From assembly GCA_002189035.1 (NCBI GenBank), contig NEEC01000407.1, positions 1 through 33,702 on the forward strand: a stretch of 33,702 bases of DNA, written 5' to 3'. This document shows, piece by piece, positions 10,370-23,636 of the stretch (position 1 is the stretch's first letter; every line of letters starts with the position of its first letter). Origin of the DNA: Utricularia gibba (lineage: Eukaryota > Streptophyta > Magnoliopsida > Lamiales > Lentibulariaceae). A program made the translations under genes and the position numbers. The notes under the pieces were generated by a model. The model was not told where the DNA came from, searched no databases, and saw nothing but the letters and a program-made list of their open reading frames with translations.

Positions 10370-13300
10370 CGGCTTGCGAAACACGCGTGATTCGTTAATA
10401 TATGTCAAAATCTTGAATTTCGCGGCATTCTCATGCGTTTCTCGGGTGTGCTCGGGCCCTGGGAATTCCTACACAAGGGGTGGCCTCGCGCAGCCTTCGC
10501 CATTGACGCCACATCGTCCAAACCGTTTAGAGTCACGCGACACACAGCATACCGTTTCGAAGCTCATTCCGAGACGGTCGTTTTTCGTGTTGGGAGTTCG
10601 CCCATCCGAGGAAAGTTCGAAGCTCGACGGATGGCCCTATATAAGCCTTGAATGGTGTCACAAAATGGCTAGCCATTGGGGACGTTGCGACTCCTTTGCT
10701 CGTTTTTATGCGAAAATTATTCTCGGCTTGCGAAACACGCGTGATTCGTTAATATATGTCAAAATCTTGAATTTCGCGGCATTCTCATGCGTTTCTCCGA
10801 GTGTGCTCGGGCCCTGGGAATTCCTACATTAAGGGGTGGCCTCGCGCAGCCTTCGCAATTGACGCCACATCGTCCAAACCGTTTAGAGTCACGCGACACA
10901 AAGCATACCGTTTCGAAGCTCATTCTGAGACGGTCGTTTTTCGTGTTGGGAGCTTGCCCATCCGAGGAAAGTTCGAAGCTCGAAGGATGGCCTTATATTA
11001 GCCTTCAATGGTGTCACAAAATGGCTAGCCATTGGGGACATTGCGACTCCTTTGCTCGTTTTTATGCGAAAATAATCTCGGCTTGCGAAACACGCGTGAT
11101 TCGTTAATATATGTCAAAATCTTGAATTTCGCGGCATTCTCATGCGTTTCTAGTGTGCTCGGGCCCTGGGAATTCCTACATTAAGGGGTGGCCTCGCGCA
11201 GCCTTCGCCATTGACGCCACATCGTCCAAAACCGTTTAGAGTCACGCGACACACAGCATACCGTTTCGAAGCTCATTCTGAGACGATCGTTTTTCGTGTT
11301 GGGAGTCGCCCATCCGAGGAAAGTTCGAAGCTCGACGGATGGCCCTATATAAGCCTTGAATGGTGTCACAAAATGGCTAGCCATTGGGGACGTTGCGACT
11401 CCTTTGCTCGTTTTTATGCGAAAATTATTCTCGGCTTGCGAAACACGCGTGATTCGTTAATATATGTCAAAATCTTGAATTTCGCGGCATTCTCATGCGT
11501 TTCTCCGAGTGTGCTCGGGCCCTGGGAATTCCTACATTAAGGGGTGGCCTCGCAGCCTTCGCCATTGACGCCACATCGTCCAAACCGTTTAGAGTCACGC
11601 GACACACAGCATACCGTTTCGAAGCTCATTCTGAGACGGTCGTTTTTCGTGTTGGAAGTTCGCCCATCCGAGGAAAGTTCGAAGCTCGACGGATGGCCCT
11701 ATATAAGCCTTGAATGGTGTCACAAAATGGCCTAGCCATTGGGGACGTTGGGACTCGTTTGCTCGTTTTTATGCGAAAATTGTTCTCGGCTGCGAAACAC
11801 GCGTGATTCGTTAATATATGTCAAAATCTTGAATTTCGCGGCATTCTCATGCGTTTCTCCGAGTGTGCTCGGGCCCTGGGAATTCCTACATTAAGGGGTG
11901 GCCTCGCGCAGCCTTCGCCATTGACGCCACATCGTCCAAACCGTTTAGAGTCACGCGACACACAGCATACCGTTTCGAAGCTCATTCTGAGACGATCGTT
12001 TTTCGTGTTGGGAGTTGCCCATCCGAGGAAAGTTCGAAGCTCGAAGGATGGCCTTATATTAGCCTTCAATGGTCACAAAATGGTCTAGCCATTGGGGACG
12101 TTGCGACTCCTTTGCTCGTTTTTATGCGAAAATTATTCTCGGCTTGCGAAACACGCGTGATTCGTTAATATATGTCAAAAATCTTGAATTTCGCGGCATT
12201 CTCATGCGTTTCTCCGGTGTGCTCGGGCCCTGGGAATTCCTACACCAAGGGGTGGCCTCGCGCAGCCTTCGCCATTGACGCCACATCGTCCAAACCGTTT
12301 AGAGTCACGCGACACACAGCATACCGTTTCGAAGCTCATTCTGAGACGATCGTTTTTCGTGTTGGGAGTCGCCCATCCGAGGAAAGTTCGAAGCTCGACG
12401 GATGGCCCTATATAAGCCTTGAATGGTGTCACAAAATGGCCTAGCCATTGGGGACGTTGGGACTCCTTTGCTCGTTTTTATGCGAAAATTTCTCGGCTTG
12501 CGAAACACGCGTGATTCGTTAATATATGTCAAAATCTTGAATTTCGCGGCATTCTCATGCGTTTCTCCGAGTGTGCTCGGGCCCTGGGAATTCCTACATT
12601 AAGGGGTGGCCTCGCGCAGCCTTCGCCATTGACGCCACATCGTCCAAACCGTTTAGAGTCACGCGACACACAGCATACCGTTTCGAAGCTCATTCTGAGA
12701 CGATCGTTTTTCGTGTTGGGAGTTCGCCCATCCGAGGAAAGTTCGAAGCTCGACGGATGGCCCTATATAAGCCTTGAATGGTGTCACAAATGGCCTAGCC
12801 ATTGGGGACGTTGGGACTCGTTTGCTCGTTTTTATGCGAAAATTTTCTCGGCTTGCGAAACACGCGTGATTCGTTAATATATGTCAAAATCTTGAATTTC
12901 GCGGCATTCTCATGCGTTTCTCGAGTGTGCTCGGGCCCTGGGAATTCCTACATTAAGGGGTGGCCTCGCGCAGCCTTCGCCATTGACGCCACATCGTCCA
13001 AACCGTTTAGAGTCACGCGACACACAGCATACCGTTTCGAAGCTCATTCCGAGACGGTCGTTTTTCGTGTTGGGAGTTCGCCCATCCGAGGAAAGTTCGA
13101 AGCTCGAAGGATGGCCTTATATTAGCCTTCAATGGTGTCACAAAATGGTCTAGCCATTGGGGACATTGCGACTCCTTTGCTCGTTTTTATGCGAAAATTT
13201 CTCGGCTTGCGAAACACGCGTGATTCGTTAATATATGTCAAAATCTTGAATTTCGCGGCATTCTCATGCGTTTCTCGGTGTGCTCGGGCCCTGGAATTCC

Positions 13301-15300
13301 TACACCAAGGGGTGGCTCGCGCAGCCTTCGCCATTGACGCCACATCGTCCAAACCGTTTAGAGTCACGCGACACACAGCATACCGTTTCGAAGCTCATTC
13401 TGAGACGATCGTTTTTCGTGTTGGGAGTTCGCCCATCCGAGGAAAGTTCGAAGCTCGACGGATGGCCTTATATAGCCTTGAATGGTGTCACAAAATGGTC
13501 TAGCCATTGGGGACGTTGCGACTCCTTTGCTCGTTTTTATGCGAAAATCGGATTGCGAAACACGCGTGATTCGTTAATATATGTCAAAATCTGAATTTCG
13601 CGGCATTCTCATGCGTTTCTAGGGTGTGCTCGGGCCTGGGACTTCCTACACCAAGGGGTGGCCTCGCGCAGCCTTCGCCATTGACGCCACATCGTCCAAA
13701 CCGTTTAGAGTCACGCGACACACAGCATACCGTTTCGAAGCTCATTCTGAGACGATCGTTTTTCGTGTTGGGAGCTCGCCCATCCGAGGAAAGTTCGAAG
13801 CTCGAAGGATGGCCTTATATAGCCTTGAATGGTGTCACAAATGGCTAGCCATTGGGGACATTGCGACTCCTTTGCTCGTTTTTATGCGAAAATTTTCTCG
13901 GATTGCGAAACACGCGTGATTCGTTAATATATGTCAAAATCTTGAATTTCGCGCATTCTCATGCGTTTCTCGAGTGTGCTCGGGCCCTGGGAATTCCTAC
14001 ATTAAGGGGTGGCCTCGCGCAGCCTTCGCCAATTGACGCCACATCGTCCAAACCGTTTAGAGTCACGCGACACACAGCATACCGTTTCGAAGCTCATTCT
14101 GAGACGATCGTTTTTCGTGTTGGGAATCGCCCATCCGAGGAAAGTTCGAAGCTCGACGGATGGCCCTATATAAGCCTTGAATGGTGTCACAAAATGGCCT
14201 AGCCATTGGGGACGTTGGGACTCGTTTGCTCGTTTTTATGCGAAAATAATCTCGGCTTGCGAAACACGCGTGATTCGTTAATATATGTCAAAATCTTTTC
14301 GCGGCATTCTCATGCGTTTCTCCGAGTGTGCTCGGGCCCTGGGAATTCCTACATTAAGGGGTGGCCTCGCGCAGCCTTCGCCATTGACGCCACATCGTCC
14401 AAACCGAGAGTGACACAAGCATTCGTTTCGAAGCTCATTCCGAGACGGTCGTTTTTCGTGTTGGAAGTTCGCCCATCCGAGGAAAGTTCGAAGCTCGACG
14501 GATGGCCCTATATAAGCCTTGAATGGTGTCACAAAATGGCCTAGCCATTGGGGACGTTGGGACTCGTTTGCTCGTTTTTATGCGAAAATTTTCTCTCGGC
14601 TTGCGAAACACGCGTGATTCGTTAATATATGTCAAAATCTTGAATTTCGCGGCATTCTCATGCGTTTCTCCGAGTGTGCTCGGGCCCTGGAATTCCTACA
14701 TTAAGGGGTGGCCTCGCGCAGCCTTCGCCATTGACGCCATCGTCCAAACCGTTTAGAGTCACGCGACACACAGCATACCGTTTCGAAGCTCATTCCGAGA
14801 CGGTCGTTTTTTCGTGTTGGGAGCTTGCCCATCCGAGGAAAGTTCGAAGCTCGAAGGATGGCCTTATATTAGCCTTCAATGTGTCCAAAATGGTCTAGCC
14901 ATTGGGGACATCGCGACTCTTTGCTCGTTTTTATGCGAAAATTATTCTCGGCTTGCGAAACACGCGTGATTCGTTAATATATGTCAAAATCTTGAATTTC
15001 GCGGCATTCTCATGCGTTTCTCGGGTGTGCTCGGGCCCTGGGACTTCCTACACCAAGGGGTGGCCTCGCGCAGCCTTCGCCATTGACGCCACATCGTCCA
15101 AACCGTTTAGAGTCACGCGACACACAGCATACCGTTTCGAAGCTCATTCTGAGACGATCGTTTTTCGTGTTGGAGTTCGCCCATCCGAGGAAAGTTCGAA
15201 GCTCGAAGGATGGCCTTATATTAGCCTTGAATGGTGTCACAAAATGGTCTAGCCATTGGGGACGTTGCGACTCCTTTGCTCGTTTTTATGCGAAAATTGT
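10370..15300. repeat. Mixed monomers M31-M44, no clear higher order
   Basis: Fourteen monomers, mostly 350-355 bases and mostly EcoRI-positive. M40 and M44 are EcoRI-negative. M31, M36 and M39 have GAATTC followed by ACACCAAGGGG or ACACAAGGGG. M32 already shows CAATTGACG and ACACAAAGC, like right-domain copies. M42 (344 bases) is unusual: GAAT is lost in AAAATCTTTTCGCGG, and AAACCGAGAGTGACACAAGC has lost the TTTAGAG context. I see no non-satellite sequence. Confidence 0.8.
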
Positions 15301-16707
15301 CGGATTGCGAAACACGCGTGATTCGTTAATATATGTCAAAATCTTGAATTTCGCGCATTCTCATGCGTTTCTGGGTGTGCTCGGGCTGGGACTTCCTACA
15401 CCAAGGGGTGGCCTCGCGCAGCCTTCGCCATTGACGCCACATCGTCCAAACCGTTTAGAGTCACGCGACACACACATACCGTTTCGAAGCTCATTCTGAG
15501 ACGATCGTTTTTCGTGTTGGGAGTCGCCCATCCGAGGAAAGTTCGAAGCTCGAAGGATGGCCTTATATTAGCCTTGAATGGTGTCACAAAATGGTCTAGC
15601 CATTGGGGACGTTGCGACTCCTTTGCTCGTTTTTATGCGAAAATTATTCTCGGATTGCGAAACACGCGTGATTCGTTAATATATGTCAAAATCTTGAATT
15701 TCGCGGCATTCTCATGCGTTTCTCCGATGTGTGCTCGGGCCCTGGAATTCCTACATTAAGGGGTGGCCTCGCGCAGCCTTCGCCATTGACGCCACATCGT
15801 CCAAACCGTTTAGAGTCACGCGACACACAGCATACCGTTTCGAAGCTCATTCTGAGACGATCGTTTTTCGTGTTGGGAGTCGCCCATCCGAGGAAAGTTC
15901 GAAGCTCGGATGGCCTATATAAGCCTTGAATGGTGTCACAAAATGGCCTAGCCATTGGGGACGTTGCGACTCCTTTGCTCGTTTTTATGCGAAAATTGTT
16001 CTCGGATTGCGAAACACGCGTGATTCGTTAATATATGTAAAATCTTGAATTTCGCGGCATTCTCATGCGTTTCTATGGGTGTGCTCGGGCCCGGGACTTC
16101 CTACACCAAGGGGTGGCCTCGCGCAGCCTTCGCCATTGACGCCACATCGTCCAAACCGTTTAGAGTCACGCGACACACAGCATACCGTTTCGAAGCTCAT
16201 TCTGAGACGATCGTTTTTCGTGTTGGGAATCGCCCATCCGAGGAAAGTTCGAAGCTCGACGGATGGCCCTATATAAGCCTTGAATGGTGTCACAAAATGG
16301 CCTAGCCATTGGGGACGTTGGGACTCGTTTGCTCGTTTTTATGCGAAAATATCTCGGCTTGCGAAACACGCGTGATTCGTTAATATATGTCAAAATCTTG
16401 AATTTCGCGGCATTCTCATGCGTTTCTACGGGTGTGCTCGGGCCCTGGGACTTCCTACACCAAGGGGTGGCCTCGCGCAGCCTTCGCCATTGACGCCACA
16501 TCGTCCAAACCGTTTAGAGTCACGCGACACACATTACCGTTTCGAAGCTCATTCTGAGACGATCGTTTTTCGTGTTGGAAGTTCGCCCATCCGAGGAAAG
16601 TTCGAAGCTCGACGGATGGCCTATATAGCCTTGAATGGTGTCACAAAATGGCCTAGCCATTGGGGACGTTGGGACTCGTTTGCTCGTTTTTATGCGAAAA
16701 TTGTTCT
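15301..16707. repeat. Four-monomer block M45-M48, long-range copy D
   Basis: This is the partner of M3-M6, about 14.6 kb to its right. Shared states in order are GGGCTGGG or GGGCTGG before ACTTCC with GAAGG and TATTAGCCTTGAA (M45), CCCTGGAATTCC ending TTGTTCTC (M46), TGTAAAATC with TATGGGTG (M47), and TACGGGTG with GTTGGAAGTTCGCC ending TTGTTCTC (M48). M46 reads CTCGGATGG in place of CTCGACGGATGG, which makes the local hairpin perfect. Confidence 0.7.
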
Positions 16708-18456
16708 CGGCTTGCGAAACACGCGTGATTCGTTAATATATGTCAAAATCTTGAATTTCGCGGCATTCTCATGCGTTTCTCCGAGTGTGCTCGGGCCCTG
16801 GGAATTCCTACATTAAGGGGTGGCCTCGCGCAGCCTTCGCCATTGACGCCACATCGTCCAAACCGTTTAGAGTCACGCGACACACAGCATACCGTTTCGA
16901 AGCTCATTCTGAGACGATCGTTTTTCGTGTTGGGAGTTCGCCCATCCGAGGAAAGTTCGAAGCTCGACGGATGGCCCTATATAGCCTTGAATGGTGTCCA
17001 AAATGGTCTAGCCATTGGGGACATCGCGACTCCTTTGCTCGTTTTTATGCGAAAATTATTCTCGGATTGCGAAACACGCGTGATTCGTTAATATATGTCA
17101 AAATCTTGAATTTCGCGGCATTCTCATGCGTTTCTCGGTGTGCTCGGGCCTGGGAATTCCTACATTAAGGGGTGCCTCGCGCAGCCTTCGCCATTGACGC
17201 CACATCCAAACCGTTTAGAGTCACGCACACAGCATACGTTTCGAAGCTCATTCTGAGACGGTCGTTTTTCGTGTTGGAGTTGCCCATCCGAGGAAAGTTC
17301 GAAGCTCGAAGGATGGCCTATATTAGCCTTCAATGGTGTCACAAAATGGCCTAGCCATTGGGGACGTTGGGACTCGTTTGCTCGTTTTTATGCGAAAATA
17401 ATCTCGGCTTGCGAAACACGCGTGATTCGTTAATATATGTCAAAATCTTGAATTTCGCGGCATTCTCATGCGTTTCTCCGAGTGTGCTCGGGCCCTGGGA
17501 ATTCCTACACCAAGGGTGGCCTCGCGCAGCCTTCGCCATTGACGCCACATCGTCCAAACCGTTTAGAGTCACGCGACACACAGCATACCGTTTCGAAGCT
17601 CATTCTGACGGTCGTTTTTCGTGTTGGAACTTGCCATCCGAGGAAAGTTCGAAGCTCGAAGGATGGCCCTATATTAGCCTTCAATGGTGTCACAAAATGG
17701 TCTAGCCATTGGGGACATTGCGACTCCTTTGCTCGTTTTTATGCGAAAATTATTCTCGGCTTGCGAAACACGCGTGATTCGTTAATATATGTCAAAATCT
17801 TGAATTTCGCGGCATTCTCATGCGTTTCTCGAGTGTGCTCGGGCCCTGGGAATTCCTACACCAAGGGGTGGCCTCGCGCAGCCTTCGCCATTGACGCCAC
17901 ATCGTCCAAACCGTTTAGAGTCACGCGACACACAGCACGTTTCGAAGCTCATTCTGAGACGGTCGTTTTTCGTGTTGGAGTCGCCCATCCGAGGAAAGTT
18001 CGAAGCTCGACGGATGGCCCTATATAAGCCTTGAATGGTGTCACAAAATGGCTAGCCATTGGGGACGTTGGGACTCGTTTGCTCGTTTTTATGCGAAAAC
18101 TAATCTCGGCTTGCGAAACACGCGTGATTCGTTAATATATGTCAAAATCTTGAATTTCGCGGCATTCTCATGCGTTTCTCCGAGTGTGCTCGGGCCCTGG
18201 GAATTCCTACACCAAGGGGTGGCCTCGCGCAGCCTTCGCCATTGACGCCACATCGTCCAAACCGTTTAGAGTCACGCGACACACAGCATACCGTTTCGAA
18301 GCTCATTCTGACGGTCGTTTTTCGTGTTGGAGTCGCCCATCCGAGGAAAGTTCGAAGCTCGAAGGATGGCCTATATAGCCTTCAATGGTGTCACAAAATG
18401 GTCTAGCCATTGGGGACGTTGCGACTCCTTTGCTCGTTTTTATGCGAAAATAATCT
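16708..18456. repeat. Transition monomers M49-M53
   Basis: M49 and M50 still have ACATTAAGGGG. M50 (342 bases) has lost bases at GGGGTGCCTCG, CACATCCAAACC and TCACGCACACAGC. M51 is the first monomer with both CACCAAGGGTGG and CTGACGGTCG, and M53 again has CTGACGGTCG. This is where the array composition changes. Confidence 0.75.
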
Positions 18457-19859
18457 CGGCTTGCGAAACACGCGTGATTCGTTAATATATGTCAAAATCT
18501 TGAATTTCGCGGCATTCTCATGCGTTTCTCGGGTGTGCTCGGGCCCTGGGACTTCCTACACCAAGGGGTGGCCTCGCAGCCTTCGCCATTGACGCCACAT
18601 CGTCCAAACCGTTTAGAGTCACGCGACACACAGCATACCGTTTCGAAGCTCATTCTGAGACGGTCGTTTTTCGTGTTGGGAGTTGCCCATCCGAGGAAAG
18701 TTCGAAGCTCGAAGGATGGCCCTATATAAGCCTTGAATGGTGTCACAAAATGGTCTAGCCATTGGGGACGTCGCGACTCCTTTGCTCGTTTTTATGCGAA
18801 AATTATTCTCGGATTGCGAAACACGCGTGATTCGTTAATATATGTCAAAATCTTGAATTTCGCGGCATTCTCATGCGTTTCTCCGAGTGTGCTCGGGCCC
18901 GGAATTCCTACACCAAGGGGTGGCCTCGCGCAGCCTTCGCCATTGACGCCACATCGTCCAAACCGTTTAGAGTCACGCGACACACAGCAACGTTTCGAAG
19001 CTCATTCTGAGACGGTCGTTTTTCGTGTTGGGAGTCGCCCATCCGAGGAAAGTTCGAAGCTCGAAGGATGGCCCTATATTAGCCTTGAATGGTGTCACAA
19101 AATGGTCTAGCCATTGGGGACATTGGACTCCTTTGCTCGTTTTTATGCGAAAATAATCTCGGCTTGCGAAACACGCGTGATTCGTTAATATATGTCAAAA
19201 TCTTGAATTTCGCGGCATTCTCATGCGTTTCTCCGAGTGTGCTCGGGCCCTGGGAATTCCTACACCAAGGGTGGCCTCGCGCAGCCTTCGCCATTGACGC
19301 CACATCCAAACCGTTTAGAGTCACGCGACACACAGCAACCGTTTCGAAGCTCATTCTGACGGTCGTTTTTCGTGTTGGGAACTTCGCCCATCCGAGGAAA
19401 GTTCGAAGCTCGAAGGATGGCCCTATATAGCCTTGAATGGTGTCACAAAATGGCCTAGCCATTGGGGACATTGCGACTCCTTTGCTCGTTTTTATGCGAA
19501 AACTAATCTCGGCTTGCGAAACACGCGTGATTCGTTAATATATGTCAAAATCTTGAATTTCGCGGCATTCTCATGCGTTTCTCCGAGTGTGCTCGGGCCC
19601 TGGGAATTCCTACATTAAGGGGTGGCCTCGCGCAGCCTTCGCAATTGACGCCACATTCCAAACCGTTTAGAGTCACGACACACAGCAACCGTTTCGAAGC
19701 TCATTCTGAGACGGTCGTTTTCGTGTTGGAGCTTGCCCATCCGAGGAAAGTTCGAAGCTCGAAGGATGGCCTTATATTAGCCTTCAATGGTGTCACAAAA
19801 TGGTCTAGCCATTGGGGACATTGCGACTCCTTTGCTCGTTTTTATGCGAAAATAATTCT
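18457..19859. repeat. Four-monomer higher-order unit H1 (M54-M57)
   Basis: Position 1 (M54) begins CGGCTTG, has TCGGGTGTG and the EcoRI-negative GACTTCCTACACC, and ends TTATTCTC. Position 2 (M55) begins CGGATTG and is EcoRI-positive with ACACCAAGG. Position 4 (M57) has CAATTGACG. The unit is 1403 bases. The next unit starts directly after it. Confidence 0.65.
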
Positions 19860-21267
19860 CGGCTTGCGAAACACGCGTGATTCGTTAATATATGTCAAAA
19901 TCTTGAATTTCGCGGCATTCTCATGCGTTTCTCGGGTGTGCTCGGGCCCTGGGACTTCCTACACCAAGGGGTGGCCTCGCGCAGCCTTCGCCATTGACGC
20001 CACATCGTCCAAACCGTTTAGAGTCACGCGACACACAAGCATACCGTTTCGAAGCTCATTCCGAGACGGTCGTTTTTCGTGTTGGGAGCTTGCCCATCCG
20101 AGGAAAGTTCGAAGCTCGAAGGATGGCCCTATATAGCCTTCAATGGTGTCACAAAATGGCTAGCCATTGGGGACATTGCGACTCCTTTGCTCGTTTTTAT
20201 GCGAAAATTATTCTCGGATTGCGAAACACGCGTGATTCGTTAATATATGTCAAAATCTTGAATTTCGCGGCATTCTCATGCGTTTCTCGAGTGTGCTCGG
20301 GCCCTGGGAATTCCTACACCAAGGGGGCCTCGCGCAGCCTTCGCAATTGACGCCACAACGTCCAAACCGTTTAGAGTCACGCACACAGCATACCGTTTCG
20401 AAGCTCATTCTGAGACGGTCGTTTTTCGTGTTGGAGTCGCCCATCCGAGGAAAGTTCGAAGCTCGAAGGATGGCCCTATATTAGCCTTCAATGGTGTCAC
20501 AAAATGGCTAGCCATTGGGGACGTTGCGACTCCTTTGCTCGTTTTTATGCGAAAATTATTCTCGGATTGCGAAACACGCGTGATTCGTTAATATATGTCA
20601 AAATCTTGAATTTCGCGGCATTCTCATGCGTTTCTCCGAGTGTGCTCGGGCCCTGGGAATTCCTACACCAAGGGGTGGCCTCGCGCAGCTTCGCCATTGA
20701 CGCCACATCGTCCAAACCGTTTAGAGTCACGACACACAGCATACCGTTTCGAAGCTCATTCTGAGACGGTCGTTTTTCGTGTTGGGAGTTCGCCCATCCG
20801 AGGAAAGTTCGAAGCTCGAAGGATGGCCTATATTAGCCTTCAATGGTGTCACAAAATGGTCTAGCCATTGGGGACGTTGGGACTCGTTTGCTCGTTTTTA
20901 TGCGAAAATTATTCTCGGCTTGCGAAACACGCGTGATTCGTTAATATATGTCAAAATCTTGAATTTCGCGGCATTCTCATGCGTTTCTCCGAGTGTGCTC
21001 GGGCCCTGGGAATTCCTACACCAAGGGTGGCCTCGCGCAGCCTTCGCAATTGACGCCACATCCCAAACCGTTTAGAGTCACGCGACACACAGCATACCGT
21101 TTCGAAGCTCATTCTGAGACGGTCGTTTTTCGTGTTGGGAGTCGCCCATCCGAGGAAAGTTCGAAGCTCGAAGGATGGCCCTATATTAGCCTTCAATGGT
21201 GTCACAAAATGGTCTAGCCATTGGGGACATTGCGACTCCTTTGCTCGTTTTTATGCGAAAATAATCT
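19860..21267. repeat. Four-monomer higher-order unit H2 (M58-M61)
   Basis: Same order as H1, 1408 bases. M58 is TCGGGTG and EcoRI-negative ending TTATTCTC, M59 begins CGGATTG, and M61 carries CAATTGACG. Position 3 (M60) begins CGGATTG where H1 and H3 have CGGCTTG, so the inner positions are less uniform than positions 1 and 2. Confidence 0.65.
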
Positions 21268-22671
21268 CGGCTTGCGAAACACGCGTGATTCGTTAATATA
21301 TGTCAAAATCTTGAATTTCGCGGCATTCTCATGCGTTTCTCGGGTGTGCTCGGGCCCTGGGACTTCCTACACCAAGGGGTGGCCTCGCGCAGCCTTCGCC
21401 ATTGACGCCACATCGTCCAAACCGTTTAGAGTCACGCGACACACAGCATACCGTTTCGAAGCTCATTCCGAGACGGTCGTTTTTCGTGTTGGGAGTTGCC
21501 CATCCGAGGAAAGTTCGAAGCTCGAAGGATGGCCCTTATATAGCCTTCAATGTGTCACAAAATGGTCTAGCCATTGGGGACATCGCGACTCCTTTGCTCG
21601 TTTTTATGCGAAAATTATTCTCGGATTGCGAAACACGCGTGATTCGTTAATATATGTCAAAATCTTGAATTTCGCGGCATTCTCATGCGTTTCTCCGAGT
21701 GTGCTCGGGCCCTGGGAATTCCTACACCAAGGGTGGGCCTCGCGCAGCCTTCGCAATTGACGCCACATCCAAACCGTTTAGAGTCACGCGACACAAAGCA
21801 CCGTTTCGAAGCTCATTCTGAGACGGTCGTTTTTCGTGTTGGAACTCGCCCATCCGAGGAAAGTTCGAAGCTCGAAGGATGGCCCTATATAGCCTTCAAT
21901 GGTGTCACAAAATGGTCTAGCCATTGGGGACGTTGGGACTCGTTTGCTCGTTTTTATGCGAAAACTAATCTCGGCTTGCGAAACACGCGTGATTCGTTAA
22001 TATATGTCAAAATCTTGAATTTCGCGGCATTCTCATGCGTTTCTCGAGTGTGCTCGGGCCCTGGGAATTCCTACACCAAGGGTGGCCTCGCGCAGCCTTC
22101 GCCATTGACGCCACATCGTCCAAACCGTTTAGAGTCACGCGACACACAGCATACGTTTCGAAGCTCATTCTGACGGTCGTTTTTCGTGTTGGGAGTTCCC
22201 ATCCGAGGAAAGTTCGAAGCTCGACGGATGGCCTATATAGCCTTCAATGGTGTCACAAAATGGTCTAGCCATTGGGGACATTGCGACTCCTTTGCTCGTT
22301 TTTATGCGAAAATAATTCTCGGCTTGCGAAACACGCGTGATTCGTTAATATATGTCAAAATCTTGAATTTCGCGGCATTCTCATGCGTTTCTCGAGTGTG
22401 CTCGGGCCCTGGGAATTCCTACATTAAGGGGTGGCCTCGCGCAGCCTTCGCAATTGACGCCACAACTTCCAAACCGTTTAGAGTCACGCGACACAAAGCA
22501 TTCGTTTCGAAGCTCATTCTGAGACGGTCGTTTTCGTGTTGGAGTTCGCCCATCCGAGGAAAGTTCGAAGCTCGAAGGATGGCCTATATTAGCCTTCAAT
22601 GGTGTCACAAAATGGTCTAGCCATTGGGGACATTGCGACTCCTTTGCTCGTTTTTATGCGAAAACTAATCT
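21268..22671. repeat. Four-monomer higher-order unit H3 (M62-M65)
   Basis: 1404 bases. M62 is TCGGGTG and EcoRI-negative ending TTATTCTC. M63 begins CGGATTG and has CAATTGACG like M59. M64 carries CTGACGGTCG like M56, the corresponding monomer of H1. M65 carries CAATTGACG. These shared inner variants support a real unit beyond the first two positions. Confidence 0.65.
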
Positions 22672-23600
22672 CGGCTTGCGAAACACGCGTGATTCGTTAA
22701 TATATGTCAAAATCTTGAATTTCGCGGCATTCTCATGCGTTTCTCGGGTGTGCTCGGGCCCTGGGACTTCCTACACCAAGGGGTGGCCTCGCGCAGCCTT
22801 CGCCATTGACGCCACATCGTCCAAACCGTTTAGAGTCACGCGACACACAGCATACCGTTTCGAAGCTCATTCCGAGACGGTCGTTTTTCGTGTTGGGAGC
22901 TTGCCCATCCGAGGAAAGTTCGAAGCTCGAAGGATGGCCCTATATTAAGCCTTGAATGTGTCACAAAATGGTCTAGCCATTGGGGACGCGACTCCTTTGC
23001 TCGTTTTTATGCGAAAATTATTCTCGGATTGCGAAACACGCGTGATTCGTTAATATATGTCAAAATCTTGAATTCGCGGCATTCTCATGCGTTTCTCCGA
23101 GTGTGCTCGGGCCCTGGGAATTCCTACACCAAGGGTGGCCTCGCGCAGCCTTCGCCATTGACGCCACATCTCCAAACCGTTTAGAGTCACGCAGCGTTTC
23201 GAAGCTCATTCTGAGACGGTCGTTTTTCGTGTTGGGAACTCGCCCATCCGAGGAAAGTTCGAAGCTCGAAGGATGGCCCTATATTAGCCTTCAATGGTGT
23301 CACAAAATGGTCTAGCCATTGGGGACGTTGGGACTCGTTTGCTCGTTTTTATGCGAAAACTAATCTCGGCTTGCGAAACACGCGTGATTCGTTAATATAT
23401 GTCAAAATCTTGAATTTCGCGGCATTCTCATGCGTTTCTCCGAGTGTGCTCGGGCCCTGGGAATTCCTACATTAAGGGGTGGCCTCGCGCAGCCTTCGCC
23501 ATTGACGCCACATCGTCCAAACCGTTTAGAGTCACGCGACACACAGCATACCGTTTCGAAGCTCATTCTGAGACGATCGTTTTTCGTGTTGGGAGTTCGC

Positions 23601-23633
23601 CCATCCGAGGAAAGTTCGAAGCTCGACGGATGG
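23601..23633. other. Conserved hairpin-capable dyad of the monomer (shown in M68)
   Basis: CCATCCGAG and CTCGACGGATGG pair as inverted arms, with a two-base bulge (AC), around a loop that contains the self-complementary TTCGAA. Nearly every monomer keeps this segment. In M46 (15884-15892 with 15905-15913) the bulge is absent, which leaves a perfect nine-base stem. A role in DNA folding or protein binding is possible but is inference. Confidence 0.6.
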
Positions 23634-23636
23634 CCC

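Larger units (their letters stand above)
1..17404. repeat. Left array domain (monomers M1-M50)
   Basis: Most monomers here read GACGATCG, CTCGACGGATGG and CTATATAAGCC. The TGTAAAA form of the usual TGTCAAAA occurs only in this half (M3, M5, M6, M13, M21, M25, M27, M47). Two main classes alternate. One has the EcoRI-positive segment GGGAATTCCTACATTAAGGGG, the other the EcoRI-negative segment with GACTTCCTACACCAAGGGG. The shortened CACCAAGGGTGG form and the CTGACGGTCG deletion form are not seen here. The boundary at M50/M51 is drawn at the first monomer carrying both right-domain markers. The change in composition is gradual, so the edge is approximate. Confidence 0.7.

Noticed and set aside
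9942-10832. 296-codon open frame on the + strand
   Set aside because: The translation is the satellite itself repeated about two and a half times. It stays open because neighbouring monomers are 355, 351 and 354 bases long, and other frames and the minus strand are equally open in places. The frame shifts from monomer to monomer across the array, so there is no selection for coding.
23613-23622. RNA polymerase III B-box (GTTCGAAGC matches the loose core GWTCRANNC)
   Set aside because: The core is short and expected often by chance. I find no convincing A-box upstream at the right distance and no T-run terminator that would complete a small RNA gene, other than the T5 runs present in every monomer.
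23615-23631. CENP-B box
   Set aside because: TTCG is followed by AAGCTCGACGG, which misses the required A and CGGG positions of the box. No better match was found in the monomer.
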